Below, one piece after another: positions 33,984-42,580 of a stretch of 64,000 nt of DNA. The stretch is from UBA4810 sp002479215. GTDB lineage: Bacteria > Desulfobacterota > Syntrophia > Syntrophales > Smithellaceae. The translations under genes and the position numbers were made by a program. The notes below the pieces were generated by a model that saw only the letters and a list, made by a program, of their open reading frames with translations, was not told the DNA's origin and made no database searches. The DNA lies in NCBI GenBank assembly GCA_049514435.1, contig JBEKVB010000014.1, positions 1-64,000 on the forward strand, read 5' to 3'. How positions within the stretch are numbered: the first letter of the stretch is position 1; each line of letters begins with the position of its first letter.

Positions 33984-34298
33984 ATGGAAATTACAATTGA
34001 AACTACTTTTCTCCCTTTGATCTTAGCATATGACGATCTTCCCGCAGGAGTGAAACTGATTCGCCAGCCGGCAGTGGAGAGGCGTAGCGCTGATTATTCA
34101 GCAATCGTAACGGGTGTACTGACTTTCTCGTCGAGTGTTTCAGCAAGTATAGTTGCTGCGTGGATTTACGACAAAATCAAAAAGGTGAAAGACAAACCTG
34201 AATTCAGAATAAAAATTAATGAAAAGATAGTGCACCAAATTGACGAAAATTCAATTACCGAAATGATTCAGAGAGAGATTGAAATCACAAAAAAATGA
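33984..34298 (+). CDS. Cassette-borne hypothetical membrane protein
   Basis: A 104-residue protein with one central hydrophobic helix (about 40-62, 'YSAIVTGVLTFSSSVSASIVAAWIYDKI'), a short N-terminal part and a charged C-terminal tail rich in Lys and Glu. I do not recognise the family. It fills cassette 1, with its ATG 13 bases behind the boundary and its stop four bases before the right core. Confidence 0.65.
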   Translation: MEITIETTFLPLILAYDDLPAGVKLIRQPAVERRSADYSAIVTGVLTFSSSVSASIVAAWIYDKIKKVKDKPEFRIKINEKIVHQIDENSITEMIQREIEITKK

Positions 34299-34303
34299 AA
34301 ATC

Positions 34304-34358
34304 AGCGAACAAGTCAATCCAGCCGATCGCTACGCTCCGGCTGATTTTTTCGTTGGAC
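34304..34358 (+). repeat. attC-like recombination site between cassettes 1 and 2
   Basis: An imperfect palindrome of about 55 bases. The arms 'AGCCG' and 'CCGGCT' form the inner stem, and AATC/GATT and AAC/GTT the outer pairing, with bulged extra bases on one side as in attC hairpins. It is nearly identical to the site at 43530-43584. Confidence 0.75.
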
Positions 34359-34365
34359 TAGGAAG

Positions 34366-35175
34366 ATGGATAAGAACTGGAAGGCACAGTTTTATAACCT
34401 TACAGAAGATGAATTAGATTCAGTAGCCTGGAGATATCTGACCTTTCCGAAATTTATCCATTTAATATCCTACGGAGCGTTGTGGTTTTGTCGCCTGGAA
34501 TATCTGATTGACAAATTCGAAGGTCGAATTCCAGAGAAGGCACTTGCGCGAATGCGCCAAGAGAATGAAAAAACAAAAGAATGGTGTCCACACCCTGAAT
34601 ACCAGACACAAATTGATCAGTGGCCCGAAAAAAATATAGCAGATGGCCGATCACTGACTGCGGCAAATTGTTGGTTCATCGGAGATGAAGAATCGCCTGA
34701 AATGTGGAATAAATATGCGAGAGGGCCTGATGGTGTGGCAATTAGATCATCCGTAAGGAAAGTCTGGGAGAGTATATACCTTCCTGCTGAATTTAGCTTC
34801 ATTGGAAAAGTGAAATATGTTGATTTTAACACCTACGAGATGTCCTCCTATGAAGCTCATCAGGCACACCATAGAGCATTCTTAAAGGACAAAAACGAGT
34901 TTGGCCATGAGTGTGAACTGCGAATCTGCACAATGAATATTAAGACCCCAGCTTGTCTCGATTCATTAGGAAGAGTTTTTAGTAAAGAGGATATTACTGG
35001 AGCAAAGATGAATAATTTTGACGAGGCTGGTCTTCAGGTAAGAGTCGATCTAAGGAATCTATTCGATACACTAGTATTGGCACCAGGAAGCCAAGAATGG
35101 TTCAAAAATCTTGTAACGCACCTGTCTTTAAAGGGTGATTTTAAGTGGAATATACGGAGATCGAGAATAAAATAA
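34366..35175 (+). CDS. DUF2971 protein, cassette-borne
   Basis: A 269-residue protein matching DUF2971: 'YLTFPKFIHLISYGALWFCRLEYLIDKFEG', 'CWFIGDEESPEMWNKYARGPDGVAIRSSV' (the family's signature), and a C-terminal 'LRNLFDTLVLAPGSQEWF'. Its biochemical function is unknown. Family members are frequent in accessory and integron or defence-rich regions. It starts eight bases after the GTTGGAC boundary. Confidence 0.8.
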   Translation: MDKNWKAQFYNLTEDELDSVAWRYLTFPKFIHLISYGALWFCRLEYLIDKFEGRIPEKALARMRQENEKTKEWCPHPEYQTQIDQWPEKNIADGRSLTAANCWFIGDEESPEMWNKYARGPDGVAIRSSVRKVWESIYLPAEFSFIGKVKYVDFNTYEMSSYEAHQAHHRAFLKDKNEFGHECELRICTMNIKTPACLDSLGRVFSKEDITGAKMNNFDEAGLQVRVDLRNLFDTLVLAPGSQEWFKNLVTHLSLKGDFKWNIRRSRIK

Positions 35176-35180
35176 ATATA

Positions 35181-35236
35181 GTCCAACCCGTCGCTAGAGC
35201 CGATCGCATACACTCCGGCTCAACTTTGTCGTAGAC
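35181..35236 (+). repeat. attC-like site closing cassette 2 (degenerate right end)
   Basis: It starts with GTCCAAC, complementary to the left boundary of cassette 2. It has the inner stem 'GAGCCG'/'CGGCTC', but the right core reads GTCGTAGAC instead of GTTRRRY, so it marks the decayed end of the array. Confidence 0.55.
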
Positions 35237-35249
35237 TATTTCAATAAGA

Positions 35250-36251
35250 TTATTCCCTGATTCGTTTCTTCAGTTCTTTGATGAGCGTATTGAGGACATC
35301 GCTCGCGTCGGCAACAATGGCGACATCGGCCATTTTCATCATTGTCGCCTGCGGGTTTTTATTGATAGCGACAATGAAATCCGCTTCGCCCAGACCTGCG
35401 GTATGCTGAATGGCGCCGCTGATACCGAAGGAAAAAAGAATTTTCGGTTTGATATGCTTACCGGCCTGTCCCACCAGCGCTACATGATCAGCCCAGCCGG
35501 CATAAATTACGGGTCTTGTGGCGCCGACACCGCCTCCCAAAAGCTTGGCCAGTTCATGAAGTCTGTTGAAATTATTTTTATTACCCATGCCCCTGCCTCC
35601 ACAAACTATGACGGCGGCGCTTTCTATGGAGTGTTCCCTTTCTGCTGATCGCTTATACTCCACCAGACGAACACGCGGTTCGGGCAGGTTTTTCATCAAA
35701 GGCAAGCGCTCGACCAAGGCCTTTCTGTTATAGTTGTGAGGCATTTCCTTGAATGTTCCGGGACGCACCGTGGCCATCTGGGGACGATGCCGTTCCGTAA
35801 TGATTTCCGCCAGCATGTTGCCGCCGAAAGAAGGCGCTATTTGCAGCAATAATCCTTCTTCCGTGATATCCAGCCCCACGCAATCCGCAGATAATCCTGT
35901 CTTCAGACGCTTGGCCAGCCTTGGCGCGAATTCACGGCCAAAGTCTGTGGCGCCGATCAAGATAATCTCCGGGTCTCTTTCCTTCGCCAATTTTTCGATG
36001 ATCGCCAAATATCTTTCCGTGCTGTAGCTCTTTAGGGCGGGATCATCAATTGCCAGAATTCTATCCGCGCCGTGCGCTGTGTATTCCATAATCCATTCGT
36101 CAATTTCATGACCAAAAACTAACGCGCATACTTCCGCCTGAATCATGCGCGCCAGATCAACCGCTTTGGAAATCAATTGTAAAGTTACGCGGTTTTGATA
36201 GTAGTTGCGGTAATCACCAAATACCCAAATGCTTTTTTGCTTACTCTTCAT
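35250..36251 (-). CDS. etfA: Electron transfer flavoprotein subunit alpha
   Basis: A 333-residue protein. The C-terminal FAD domain is intact: 'CGGRGMGNKNNF', 'GGGVGATRPVIYAGWADHVALVGQAGKHI', 'FSFGISGAIQHTAGLGEADFIVAINKNPQATMM'. With EtfB it passes electrons from acyl-CoA dehydrogenase to a membrane quinone reductase or another partner. Its start overlaps the etfB end by 11 bases, and both follow an acyl-CoA dehydrogenase gene on the same strand. Confidence 0.95.
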   Translation of the reverse strand: MKSKQKSIWVFGDYRNYYQNRVTLQLISKAVDLARMIQAEVCALVFGHEIDEWIMEYTAHGADRILAIDDPALKSYSTERYLAIIEKLAKERDPEIILIGATDFGREFAPRLAKRLKTGLSADCVGLDITEEGLLLQIAPSFGGNMLAEIITERHRPQMATVRPGTFKEMPHNYNRKALVERLPLMKNLPEPRVRLVEYKRSAEREHSIESAAVIVCGGRGMGNKNNFNRLHELAKLLGGGVGATRPVIYAGWADHVALVGQAGKHIKPKILFSFGISGAIQHTAGLGEADFIVAINKNPQATMMKMADVAIVADASDVLNTLIKELKKRIRE

Positions 36252-37077
36252 GAGTCTGTTTACTGTCCTCTATGGATTTGCCGATAGCCGAACTGATTTT
36301 TCTCTGATATTGATTGAGAAATTCCGTAACCACAGTGGCCGCCGTTCCCTGCAAAAACACGTTTTCTTTCTGTGTATTTCTTAAAAATACTTTGCGCACC
36401 CTGGTGCGGGAGCCCTGATTTTCCATTGCTGCAGCGTTTATACCGAGATCTCCAGCATCAAGAATAATGACGCTATTTTCGTTGAACGAATTTTCCAGAC
36501 CTACAAGCTTCGTATAGCGTGGTTCGTAATTTTCCATGGAGACGGTTACCAGCGCTGGAAATTCCATTTCCAGCGTTTCGCGGAAATTATCGACGAGTCT
36601 GCGGACGCGCAATGTCCGGCCGTTAATTTCCAGTTTCTCGACATACGCCGCGGCGGGTAAATCTAATTTTTCAGCTAATTGCGGGCCGACCTGTGCCGTC
36701 TCGCTGTCGGAGGTATAAGCACCGCAAAGCAGCAGATCAAATTTCGGACACTCTTTTTTTATTGCTTCCGCCAAAATCCAGGAAGTAGCAAATGTATCGG
36801 AACCTGCTAAAAGCTTATCACAAATAAGGATAGCGCGATCTGCACCTAAAGCCAGCGCTTCGTGCAGAATTTCCTGGGCAGCCGAAGGCCCCATGGTTAT
36901 CGCGGTAATGTTTGCGGAATATTTTTCTTTAATTTGCAAGGCGGCTTCCAGAGCGTGCTTGCAGGCCGGGTTCATCATTCCCGTCGCCAGATCGCGCCGC
37001 AGTGTGCCGGTTTTTTCATCCCACGGTAGTTCCGTCACCATGGGAACTTGTTTTAAACAAACTACCAGATTCAACAT
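36241..37077 (-). CDS. etfB: Electron transfer flavoprotein subunit beta
   Basis: A 278-residue protein. It has 'LNLVVCLKQVPMVTELPWDEKTGTLRR' at the N-terminus, the 'GADRAILICDKLLAGSDTFATSWILAEAIKK' nucleotide-binding segment, and the 'LRVRRLVDNFRETLEMEFPALVTV' region used for partner docking. It forms the AMP-binding half of the ETF dimer. Only six bases separate it from the upstream acyl-CoA dehydrogenase gene. Confidence 0.94.
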   Translation of the reverse strand: MLNLVVCLKQVPMVTELPWDEKTGTLRRDLATGMMNPACKHALEAALQIKEKYSANITAITMGPSAAQEILHEALALGADRAILICDKLLAGSDTFATSWILAEAIKKECPKFDLLLCGAYTSDSETAQVGPQLAEKLDLPAAAYVEKLEINGRTLRVRRLVDNFRETLEMEFPALVTVSMENYEPRYTKLVGLENSFNENSVIILDAGDLGINAAAMENQGSRTRVRKVFLRNTQKENVFLQGTAATVVTEFLNQYQRKISSAIGKSIEDSKQTHEE

Positions 37078-37083
37078 ATTTTT

Positions 37084-38235
37084 CTATAATAGCAACTTAG
37101 ACAGTACTGAACGCGCAATGACCAGGCGCTGAATTTCGCTGGTGCCTTCATAGATTTCTGTAACTTTAGCGTCACGAAAATATCTTTCCACATCGTATTC
37201 TTTGCTGTATCCGTAGCCGCCGTGAATTTGTACGGCCAGCGACGTAATCCTAGAGGCAACCTGACTGCAGTAAAGCTTGGCCATGGCCGCTTCACAGCCG
37301 AAAGGCGAACCTTCATCCTTCAGGGAACAGGCTCTATACAAAAGCAGGCGCGCCGCGGCTTGCTCTGTGGCCATATCGGCAATGTAATTTTGAATTGTTT
37401 GTAAAGAAGCAATCGGCTTTTTAAATTGTTGTCTTTCCTTGGCGTATTTGACCGCGGCTTCAAAGGCTCCCTGCGCGATACCCAGTGCCTGTGCGGCGAC
37501 ACCTATGCGACCATTATCCAGTGTGGCCAGGCCTATTTTCATCCCATCGCCCAGTTTCCCCAAAAGATTCTTTTCCGGCACGCGGCAATCTTCCAAAAAT
37601 AATGAGGAAACGGGGTTGGCGCGCATGCCGCAAAGATCTTCCAGCTCACCACGTAAAAACCCGGGAAAGCTACTCTCCACAATAAACACACTGCTCTGCA
37701 GGCGTGTCTGATCGGTATTGGTAAGAGCGAAAATTAAGGACAGATCGCAAATTCCGCCGTTAGTGACAAATATTTTCGTTCCATTTAATATGAACTCATG
37801 GCTGTTTTTTACCGCGGTTGTTTCCACACTTCCCGCATCAGAACCGGCATTGGCTTCGGTCAGGCTGAAAGCGCCGATAATTTCACCGCTGGCCAGCTTG
37901 GGCAGATAAGTATCTTTCTGTTGGGGCGACGCGAATTGGAGAAACGGATAAACAGCCACGCCGTTGTGCACCGTAATGCATAAGCCTACGGCGGCACAAA
38001 CGCGGGAAATTTCCTCCACAACTATAGCCGCGCTTATTGAATCTATTGCCGCTCCGCCGAATTCCTTGGGTACCTGCAGGCCGAAATAATTAAGCGCTTT
38101 CATTTTTTCAATAACGTCGCGGGGAAATGTGGCATTGCGGTCTATTTCCGCGGCAATAGGGGCAAGTTCGGTTTCCGCAAAATGCCTCACAGAATTGCGG
38201 ATAAGTTTATGTTTCATGCACGGATTAAATTGCAA
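37084..38235 (-). CDS. Acyl-CoA dehydrogenase (short form), co-transcribed with etfBA
   Basis: A protein of about 383 residues with the standard ACAD layout: 'IRNSVRHFAETELAPIAAEIDRNATFP', 'FSLTEANAGSDAGSVETTAVK', 'FVTNGGICDLSLIFA', 'VQIHGGYGYSKEYDVERYFRDAKVTEIYEGTSEIQ' with the catalytic Glu of the IYEG(T/P) motif. It oxidises a short- or branched-chain acyl-CoA. The start is TTG at 38235 (AGGAGA six bases upstream), which aligns the N-terminus with the family; ATG at 38217 is an alternative. Confidence 0.93.
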   Translation of the reverse strand: MQFNPCMKHKLIRNSVRHFAETELAPIAAEIDRNATFPRDVIEKMKALNYFGLQVPKEFGGAAIDSISAAIVVEEISRVCAAVGLCITVHNGVAVYPFLQFASPQQKDTYLPKLASGEIIGAFSLTEANAGSDAGSVETTAVKNSHEFILNGTKIFVTNGGICDLSLIFALTNTDQTRLQSSVFIVESSFPGFLRGELEDLCGMRANPVSSLFLEDCRVPEKNLLGKLGDGMKIGLATLDNGRIGVAAQALGIAQGAFEAAVKYAKERQQFKKPIASLQTIQNYIADMATEQAAARLLLYRACSLKDEGSPFGCEAAMAKLYCSQVASRITSLAVQIHGGYGYSKEYDVERYFRDAKVTEIYEGTSEIQRLVIARSVLSKLLL

Positions 38236-38394
38236 CTTACATCTCCTGATCAAAGCGGTATTTTTTGCACAAATAACTTAAAAAAACTGTAAAATCAAGA
38301 AAATGAAACAAAAACCTTTTTCTGGAATATCAAACTAAGAACCTGTAAAATTACACTATACTTAATAAGCCTACACAAGCAAAAGGAGAACATC

Positions 38395-38754
38395 ATGAAA
38401 ATACGTATTTTCTTGTTTTCATTGATTTTATTATTTACCAGCCTGTCTGCAGCGCACACCAAGGAATATGGTAAAATCCGCGCTTTGCAACAGCGAGCGG
38501 CTTATGTGACCAAACAAAAAAACGACTTCGTTGCCCGGGTTCTGACATCTTATAAAATACCTCATGAAAAAAACGATATAGGCGCAATTGTGCGCATCAA
38601 CATGGAAGGGCAGCGGCTGAGTATCAAAGCTATTGAAATCATTCCCCTAACCAAAGAATCGGCTGATAAGCGCCGGCATGTTGTCGCTCATGAGCTGTTT
38701 TTTTATACCGATAATAATATTCTTGATCTGGTATCCGAGTTGACAATTCGTTAA
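38395..38754 (+). CDS. Small secreted protein of unknown family
   Basis: A 119-residue protein with a signal peptide (residues 1-21, hydrophobic core followed by 'SAAHTK'), then a basic, helix-rich mature part. The family is not recognised. AAAGGAGAA precedes the ATG. Its stop lies three bases before the converging end of the next gene. Confidence 0.6.
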   Translation: MKIRIFLFSLILLFTSLSAAHTKEYGKIRALQQRAAYVTKQKNDFVARVLTSYKIPHEKNDIGAIVRINMEGQRLSIKAIEIIPLTKESADKRRHVVAHELFFYTDNNILDLVSELTIR

Positions 38755-38757
38755 TTT

Positions 38758-39081
38758 TCAAACGTTTTCCTTATGTTGAATTTGAGCCACTTTTTCTTTA
38801 TTTAAATAATACCCGCCTTGAAAAGTTTTGCAGACTACTTCGCTCAAAATAAGCATCTCGAGTGCTTTAGGGCGATAATCACGATAGCCTACTTTGAAAT
38901 AACTGATTTTATCGTAAGGTAAATCAATGGCGGTGGTAGCATTGATCGCCCCTCTATCTTCAAGTTCTTTCATAATGGCCAGAGATACCTGTTTTGTCCA
39001 CCAGCCAGTGCCTAACATAGCTAAAAGATAAACAACAAGCACGGCGAAAATACCTATAATTATTTGCATTGATTCCGGCAT
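38758..39081 (-). CDS. Small membrane protein of unknown family
   Basis: A 107-residue protein with one N-terminal membrane helix (about 6-26) and a cytoplasmic part containing 'DRGAINATTAIDLPYDKISYFKVGYRDYRPKALEMLILSEVV', which resembles a small winged helix. There is no ribosome binding site at the ATG. ATG at 39069 is an alternative start. Confidence 0.55.
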   Translation of the reverse strand: MPESMQIIIGIFAVLVVYLLAMLGTGWWTKQVSLAIMKELEDRGAINATTAIDLPYDKISYFKVGYRDYRPKALEMLILSEVVCKTFQGGYYLNKEKVAQIQHKENV

Positions 39082-39279
39082 GAACTACATACCTAATAAG
39101 AATTTTGTTAATTCTTAAACAATTTATCTCAATTGAGCAAGGATTTAATTGACTATTCCTATCGTTGATCAGCCTTTTTTGAATCTTACGGATAAAATCA
39201 TAGCATATTGCTTTTTTAGTTATAATTGTTATTATAATAATAATGAAAATAGGAAATTCTGAAAAGAGAGGGACGAAAC

Positions 39280-39975
39280 ATGAAAAAAAATAAAATCCTG
39301 AAGAAAAAGAAACCCTTAAAGAAAGCTAAAATAGTAAAAGCCTTAAAAAAAGTTGAGGTCACCAAAAAAGCTAAAGCTCCGAAAAAAAAGGTCTTAAGAA
39401 AAGCTAAGGCTGTTAAGCAAGTCTCTTCTCCGAAAAAAGCTACTGCAAAAAAAGTTAAAGTCGTCAAAAAAGTCAGGCCTCCGCAAAAACCTCCCGTAAA
39501 GAAAACCCCCGCTCCGGCAACACCCGCCATACAAGATTTGCAAAAACAAAAGGTTAAGTTCACATTGCATCCATATCAATACGAAGAACCGGGCGGCACA
39601 AAACTATCGGCAATGAAATTGGGTGTTGACGAACACATCGTCATAAAAACGCTGGTTATGGAAGATGAAAACGGAAAACCCCTGATTATTTTAATGCACG
39701 GCGATAAAGAAGTTTCTACAGATGCATTGGCAGCGATTATCGGCGAAACGGTTTCTCCTTGTAAGCCAGAAGTCGCACAGGGGCATACCGGCTACCAAGT
39801 GGGCGGTACCTCACCTTTCGGCATACAGAAAATAATTCCTGTTTTCATGGAAAGAACCATCGCCGATTTACCCAAAATTTTTATTAATGCCGGACGGCGC
39901 GGTTTGCTGGCACAAATGTCTTCCGTTGACCTTATTAACATACTTAAGCCGTTCATGGTCAGTGTCGCCAGATGA
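39280..39975 (+). CDS. YbaK/aminoacyl-tRNA deacylase-domain protein with a lysine/alanine-rich tail
   Basis: A 231-residue protein in two parts. Residues 1-80 are almost only Lys, Ala, Val and Pro, with repeated 'KKAK/KKVK' blocks like histone H1 or bacterial H1-like DNA-binding tails. Residues 85-231 form a YbaK/ProX deacylase domain: 'LHPYQYEEPGGTKLSAMKLGVDEHIVIKTLVMED', 'ILMHGDKEVSTDAL', 'YQVGGTSPFGIQKIIPVFME'. YbaK clears Cys-tRNA(Pro). The tail may tether it to RNA or DNA. GAGAGGGA precedes the ATG. Confidence 0.88.
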   Translation: MKKNKILKKKKPLKKAKIVKALKKVEVTKKAKAPKKKVLRKAKAVKQVSSPKKATAKKVKVVKKVRPPQKPPVKKTPAPATPAIQDLQKQKVKFTLHPYQYEEPGGTKLSAMKLGVDEHIVIKTLVMEDENGKPLIILMHGDKEVSTDALAAIIGETVSPCKPEVAQGHTGYQVGGTSPFGIQKIIPVFMERTIADLPKIFINAGRRGLLAQMSSVDLINILKPFMVSVAR

Positions 39976-40027
39976 TCCACATCTTGCCGTTAAAAAAAAT
40001 ATGATGGCAATTTAAGGTTGCAGTAGT

Positions 40028-40585
40028 ATGCCTGAAAACGTTATTATCCGCTGTCTTAATTGCGGAACAAAAAATCGCATACCCAAAAAAAAATTTCAGG
40101 GCAGGTCTGTTTGCGGCAAATGCGCCGCGCCATTGGATGATTTGATTATTCGCTGTCTCAAATGCGGCACCAAAAATAGAATGCACGAAGATCGTCTTAA
40201 TCAAAAGCCTCTTTGCGGTAAATGTCGTGAACCGCTCGTAATCACCCAACAAAAAACCAAACCTCTAGAGGTAACAGATAATACATTTGCGCGCGAAGTA
40301 TTGACCTCAGATACGTCGGTTCTTGTTGATTGCTGGGCGCCCTGGTGCGGCCCCTGCAAGCAATTATCACCAATAATCGACGAGCTAGCCTCCGACTATG
40401 CCAATGGAGTAAAAGTAACCAAGCTGAATGTCGATGAAAATCCGCTCACCGCTTCGCAATATGGAATCCACAGTATTCCGACCATGCTTTTTTTTAAAGA
40501 AGGCAAGCTGGTGCAACGCCTGACCGGAGCGCTCCCTAAAGACGAAATCGAAAAAAATATATTATCCATAATCAAAACCAACTGA
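40028..40585 (+). CDS. Thioredoxin with two N-terminal zinc ribbons
   Basis: A 185-residue protein. Two consecutive four-Cys zinc ribbons (about 8-35 and 39-66), each 'IRC.NCGTKNR..........CGKC', precede a complete thioredoxin domain (about 80-185) with active site WCGPC and cis-Pro in 'SIPTMLFF'. The common Trx2-type protein has one ribbon, so this one carries a duplicated module. It reduces cytoplasmic disulfides. The NUDIX gene follows closely. Confidence 0.92.
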   Translation: MPENVIIRCLNCGTKNRIPKKKFQGRSVCGKCAAPLDDLIIRCLKCGTKNRMHEDRLNQKPLCGKCREPLVITQQKTKPLEVTDNTFAREVLTSDTSVLVDCWAPWCGPCKQLSPIIDELASDYANGVKVTKLNVDENPLTASQYGIHSIPTMLFFKEGKLVQRLTGALPKDEIEKNILSIIKTN

Positions 40586-40602
40586 AACCAGGCCCAGAAT
40601 CC

Positions 40603-41142
40603 ATGAAAAAAACCAAAGCCAATTTGATGTATAAGTGTAAGATTTTCGACGTTTGGGAGGAAGAAGTCCCTCTGCCTACCGGAAAATCAAACAAACAAAG
40701 CTGGATTGACCATAAACCTACCGTTGCTGTTGTTGCCCTCAACGACAAAAATGAAGTACTGTTAATAAAACAATACCGCAACGCCGTAAAAAAGCACCTT
40801 TTGGAAATTCCGGCCGGTTCTCTGGATAACATGGAAGAGTCGCCTGTTGCCTGTGCCCAAAGGGAACTAGCCGAAGAAACAGGCTTTAAAGCCGCGAGTC
40901 TTATGAAACTTTACGAAGGTTACTTGCTACCAGGATACTGCAATGAATATATGTATTTCTTTCTCGCGCAGGACCTTATCTCCGCACCACTTCCTCCCGA
41001 TGAAGATGAATTCATCGAAATCGTTCCTGTCAAACTCTCTTCTGTTCAAGAATTGCTCAAAACCGGTGAAATTATTGACGCTAAAACTGCCCTGGGAATT
41101 ATCCTGGCTGAAAATTTTTTTCAACAAAAACAAGTTGCTTGA
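40603..41142 (+). CDS. NUDIX hydrolase (ADP-ribose pyrophosphatase type)
   Basis: A 179-residue protein with a complete Nudix box (G-x5-E-x7-REUxEExGU): the box runs from 'GSLDNMEES' through 'AQRELAEETG', near residues 71-93. The preceding 'VLLIKQYRNAVKKHLLEIPAG' is typical of ADP-sugar pyrophosphatases. It cleaves ADP-ribose-like nucleotides. It sits 17 bases after the thioredoxin gene, so the two are probably co-transcribed. Confidence 0.92.
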   Translation: MKKTKANLMYKCKIFDVWEEEVPLPTGKSNKQSWIDHKPTVAVVALNDKNEVLLIKQYRNAVKKHLLEIPAGSLDNMEESPVACAQRELAEETGFKAASLMKLYEGYLLPGYCNEYMYFFLAQDLISAPLPPDEDEFIEIVPVKLSSVQELLKTGEIIDAKTALGIILAENFFQQKQVA

Positions 41143-41263
41143 AAAGTAAAGCAGTCTTTTAAAATGTCTTTTTGACGGCGTTCTTTTATCCTTTAAAGCT
41201 TCTTGCCAGAGGCATAAAGTTTTGTTAGACTTTCGTACAGGCCAATAAAAGGGAGGCACAATC

Positions 41264-42562
41264 ATGATGTATAATGAAGAGTTTGAAACCCTGCCCCGCG
41301 AAGCGCTAAAAGCTCTGCAAATTAAAAGGCTCCAGCAGGTTTTACAGCGAGTTTATCATACCGTGGGATTTTATAAAAAATCCCTGGATGCCGCCAAAAT
41401 CAAACCCGACGATATCAAATCTATTGCCGATATGAAAAAGCTTCCCTTTATCACCAGACAGGATTTGCGTGATAATTATCCCTTCGGCTTATTTTCGGTG
41501 CCTATGAGCAGCATTGTCCGGCTGCACGCTTCTTCCGGTACCAGCGACAAGTCTACTGTTTTCGGTTATACCAAACGCGATATTGAAATTTGGTCGGACC
41601 TGGTCGCGCGCTGTCTTGTCGCCGCAGGTTTAACAAAAAATGATATTATTCATAACGCCTTCGGTTACGGATTGTTCACCGGCGGTTTGGGACTGCATTA
41701 CGGCGCGGAAAAGATAGGGGCGAGTGTTATTCCCATGTCCGGAGGAAATGCTAAAAGGCAAATCATGATTTTGCAGGATTTCGGGCCGACTGTTATTTGC
41801 TGCACACCTTCCTACGCATTGCATCTGGCCGAAGAAGGCAGGGCTCTTGGTGTGGATATGAAATCGTTAAAACTGCGTGTAGGTATTTTCGGAGCTGAGC
41901 CATGGAATAAGGCGATGCGCGACGAAATTGAAAAGACCTTCGGGATAACTGCGTTGGACCTCTTTGGTCTATCAGAGGTTATCGGCCCGGGCATGGCGAT
42001 GGAATGTCTGGAAGGCCGTAATGGAATGCATATTTTTGAAGACCATTTCATTGTCGAAACAATCAACCCCCAAACCGGCGCAGTGCTGCCTGAGGGATCT
42101 GAGGGAGAACTGGTTTTCACCACCTTGACTAAAGAAGCAAATCCGCTCATTCGTTACCGTTCCGGCGATGTATCGCGCCTGATTACCGAACCGTGCCGCT
42201 GCGGACGCAGTCACATTAAAATGGAAAGAGTCCTAAAAAGAAGCGACGATATGCTGATTATCCGCGGCGTCAATATTTTCCCCTCACAAGTCGAAGCTAT
42301 CTTGGTCGATATCGAAGGATTGAAGCCCAGCTATCAAATCATCGTTGATAAAGTTGGAGCGTTAGATTCTATGGAACTGCAGGTTGAGGCCAGCGATAAG
42401 ATCTTCAGCGATTCCGGAAGCGTGAAAGAATTGCAGAAAATCGAACAAAGAATCGTCAAAGATATGAAGGATTATCTGGGCATTGCCCCGCGCGTAAAGC
42501 TTGTGGAACCCAATACTCTGCAAAAAGCAGGCGCGAAGGTTATTGATAAACGTCGCTTTTGA
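41264..42562 (+). CDS. Phenylacetate-CoA ligase family enzyme
   Basis: A 432-residue adenylate-forming enzyme without the big C-terminal extension of acetyl-CoA synthetases. 'LHASSGTSDKSTVFGYTKRDIEIW' is the P-loop, 'GIFGAEPWNKAMRDEIE', 'LDLFGLSEVIGPGMAMEC', 'YRSGDVSRLITEPCRCGRSHIKMERVLKRSDDMLIIRGVNIFPSQVE' close the family signature. It activates an aromatic or branched acid to its CoA ester. The tandem ACT gene follows directly, the usual partner arrangement. GGGAGG precedes the ATG. Confidence 0.93.
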   Translation: MMYNEEFETLPREALKALQIKRLQQVLQRVYHTVGFYKKSLDAAKIKPDDIKSIADMKKLPFITRQDLRDNYPFGLFSVPMSSIVRLHASSGTSDKSTVFGYTKRDIEIWSDLVARCLVAAGLTKNDIIHNAFGYGLFTGGLGLHYGAEKIGASVIPMSGGNAKRQIMILQDFGPTVICCTPSYALHLAEEGRALGVDMKSLKLRVGIFGAEPWNKAMRDEIEKTFGITALDLFGLSEVIGPGMAMECLEGRNGMHIFEDHFIVETINPQTGAVLPEGSEGELVFTTLTKEANPLIRYRSGDVSRLITEPCRCGRSHIKMERVLKRSDDMLIIRGVNIFPSQVEAILVDIEGLKPSYQIIVDKVGALDSMELQVEASDKIFSDSGSVKELQKIEQRIVKDMKDYLGIAPRVKLVEPNTLQKAGAKVIDKRRF

Positions 42563-42580
42563 TTATTAAAAGGGGGTTAT

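Larger units (their letters stand above)
33963..35236 (+). mobile_element. Two integron-type gene cassettes (no integrase nearby)
   Basis: Cassette 1 runs from GTTCGCTG (33963-33970) to CAGCGAAC (34303-34310), exact reverse complements. Cassette 2 runs from GTTGGAC (34352-34358) to GTCCAAC (35181-35187), again exact complements. Each open frame starts within about 15 bases of its left boundary and stops just before its right boundary. Each is followed by an imperfect palindrome (attC-like). The second cassette's left core fits GTTRRRY and its right core RYYYAAC. No intI or attI is seen within the window. Confidence 0.78.

Noticed and set aside
39216..39563. Minus-strand frame rich in Phe/Leu opposite the Lys-rich tail
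   Set aside because: A mirror of AAA/AAG lysine codons, not a real membrane protein.
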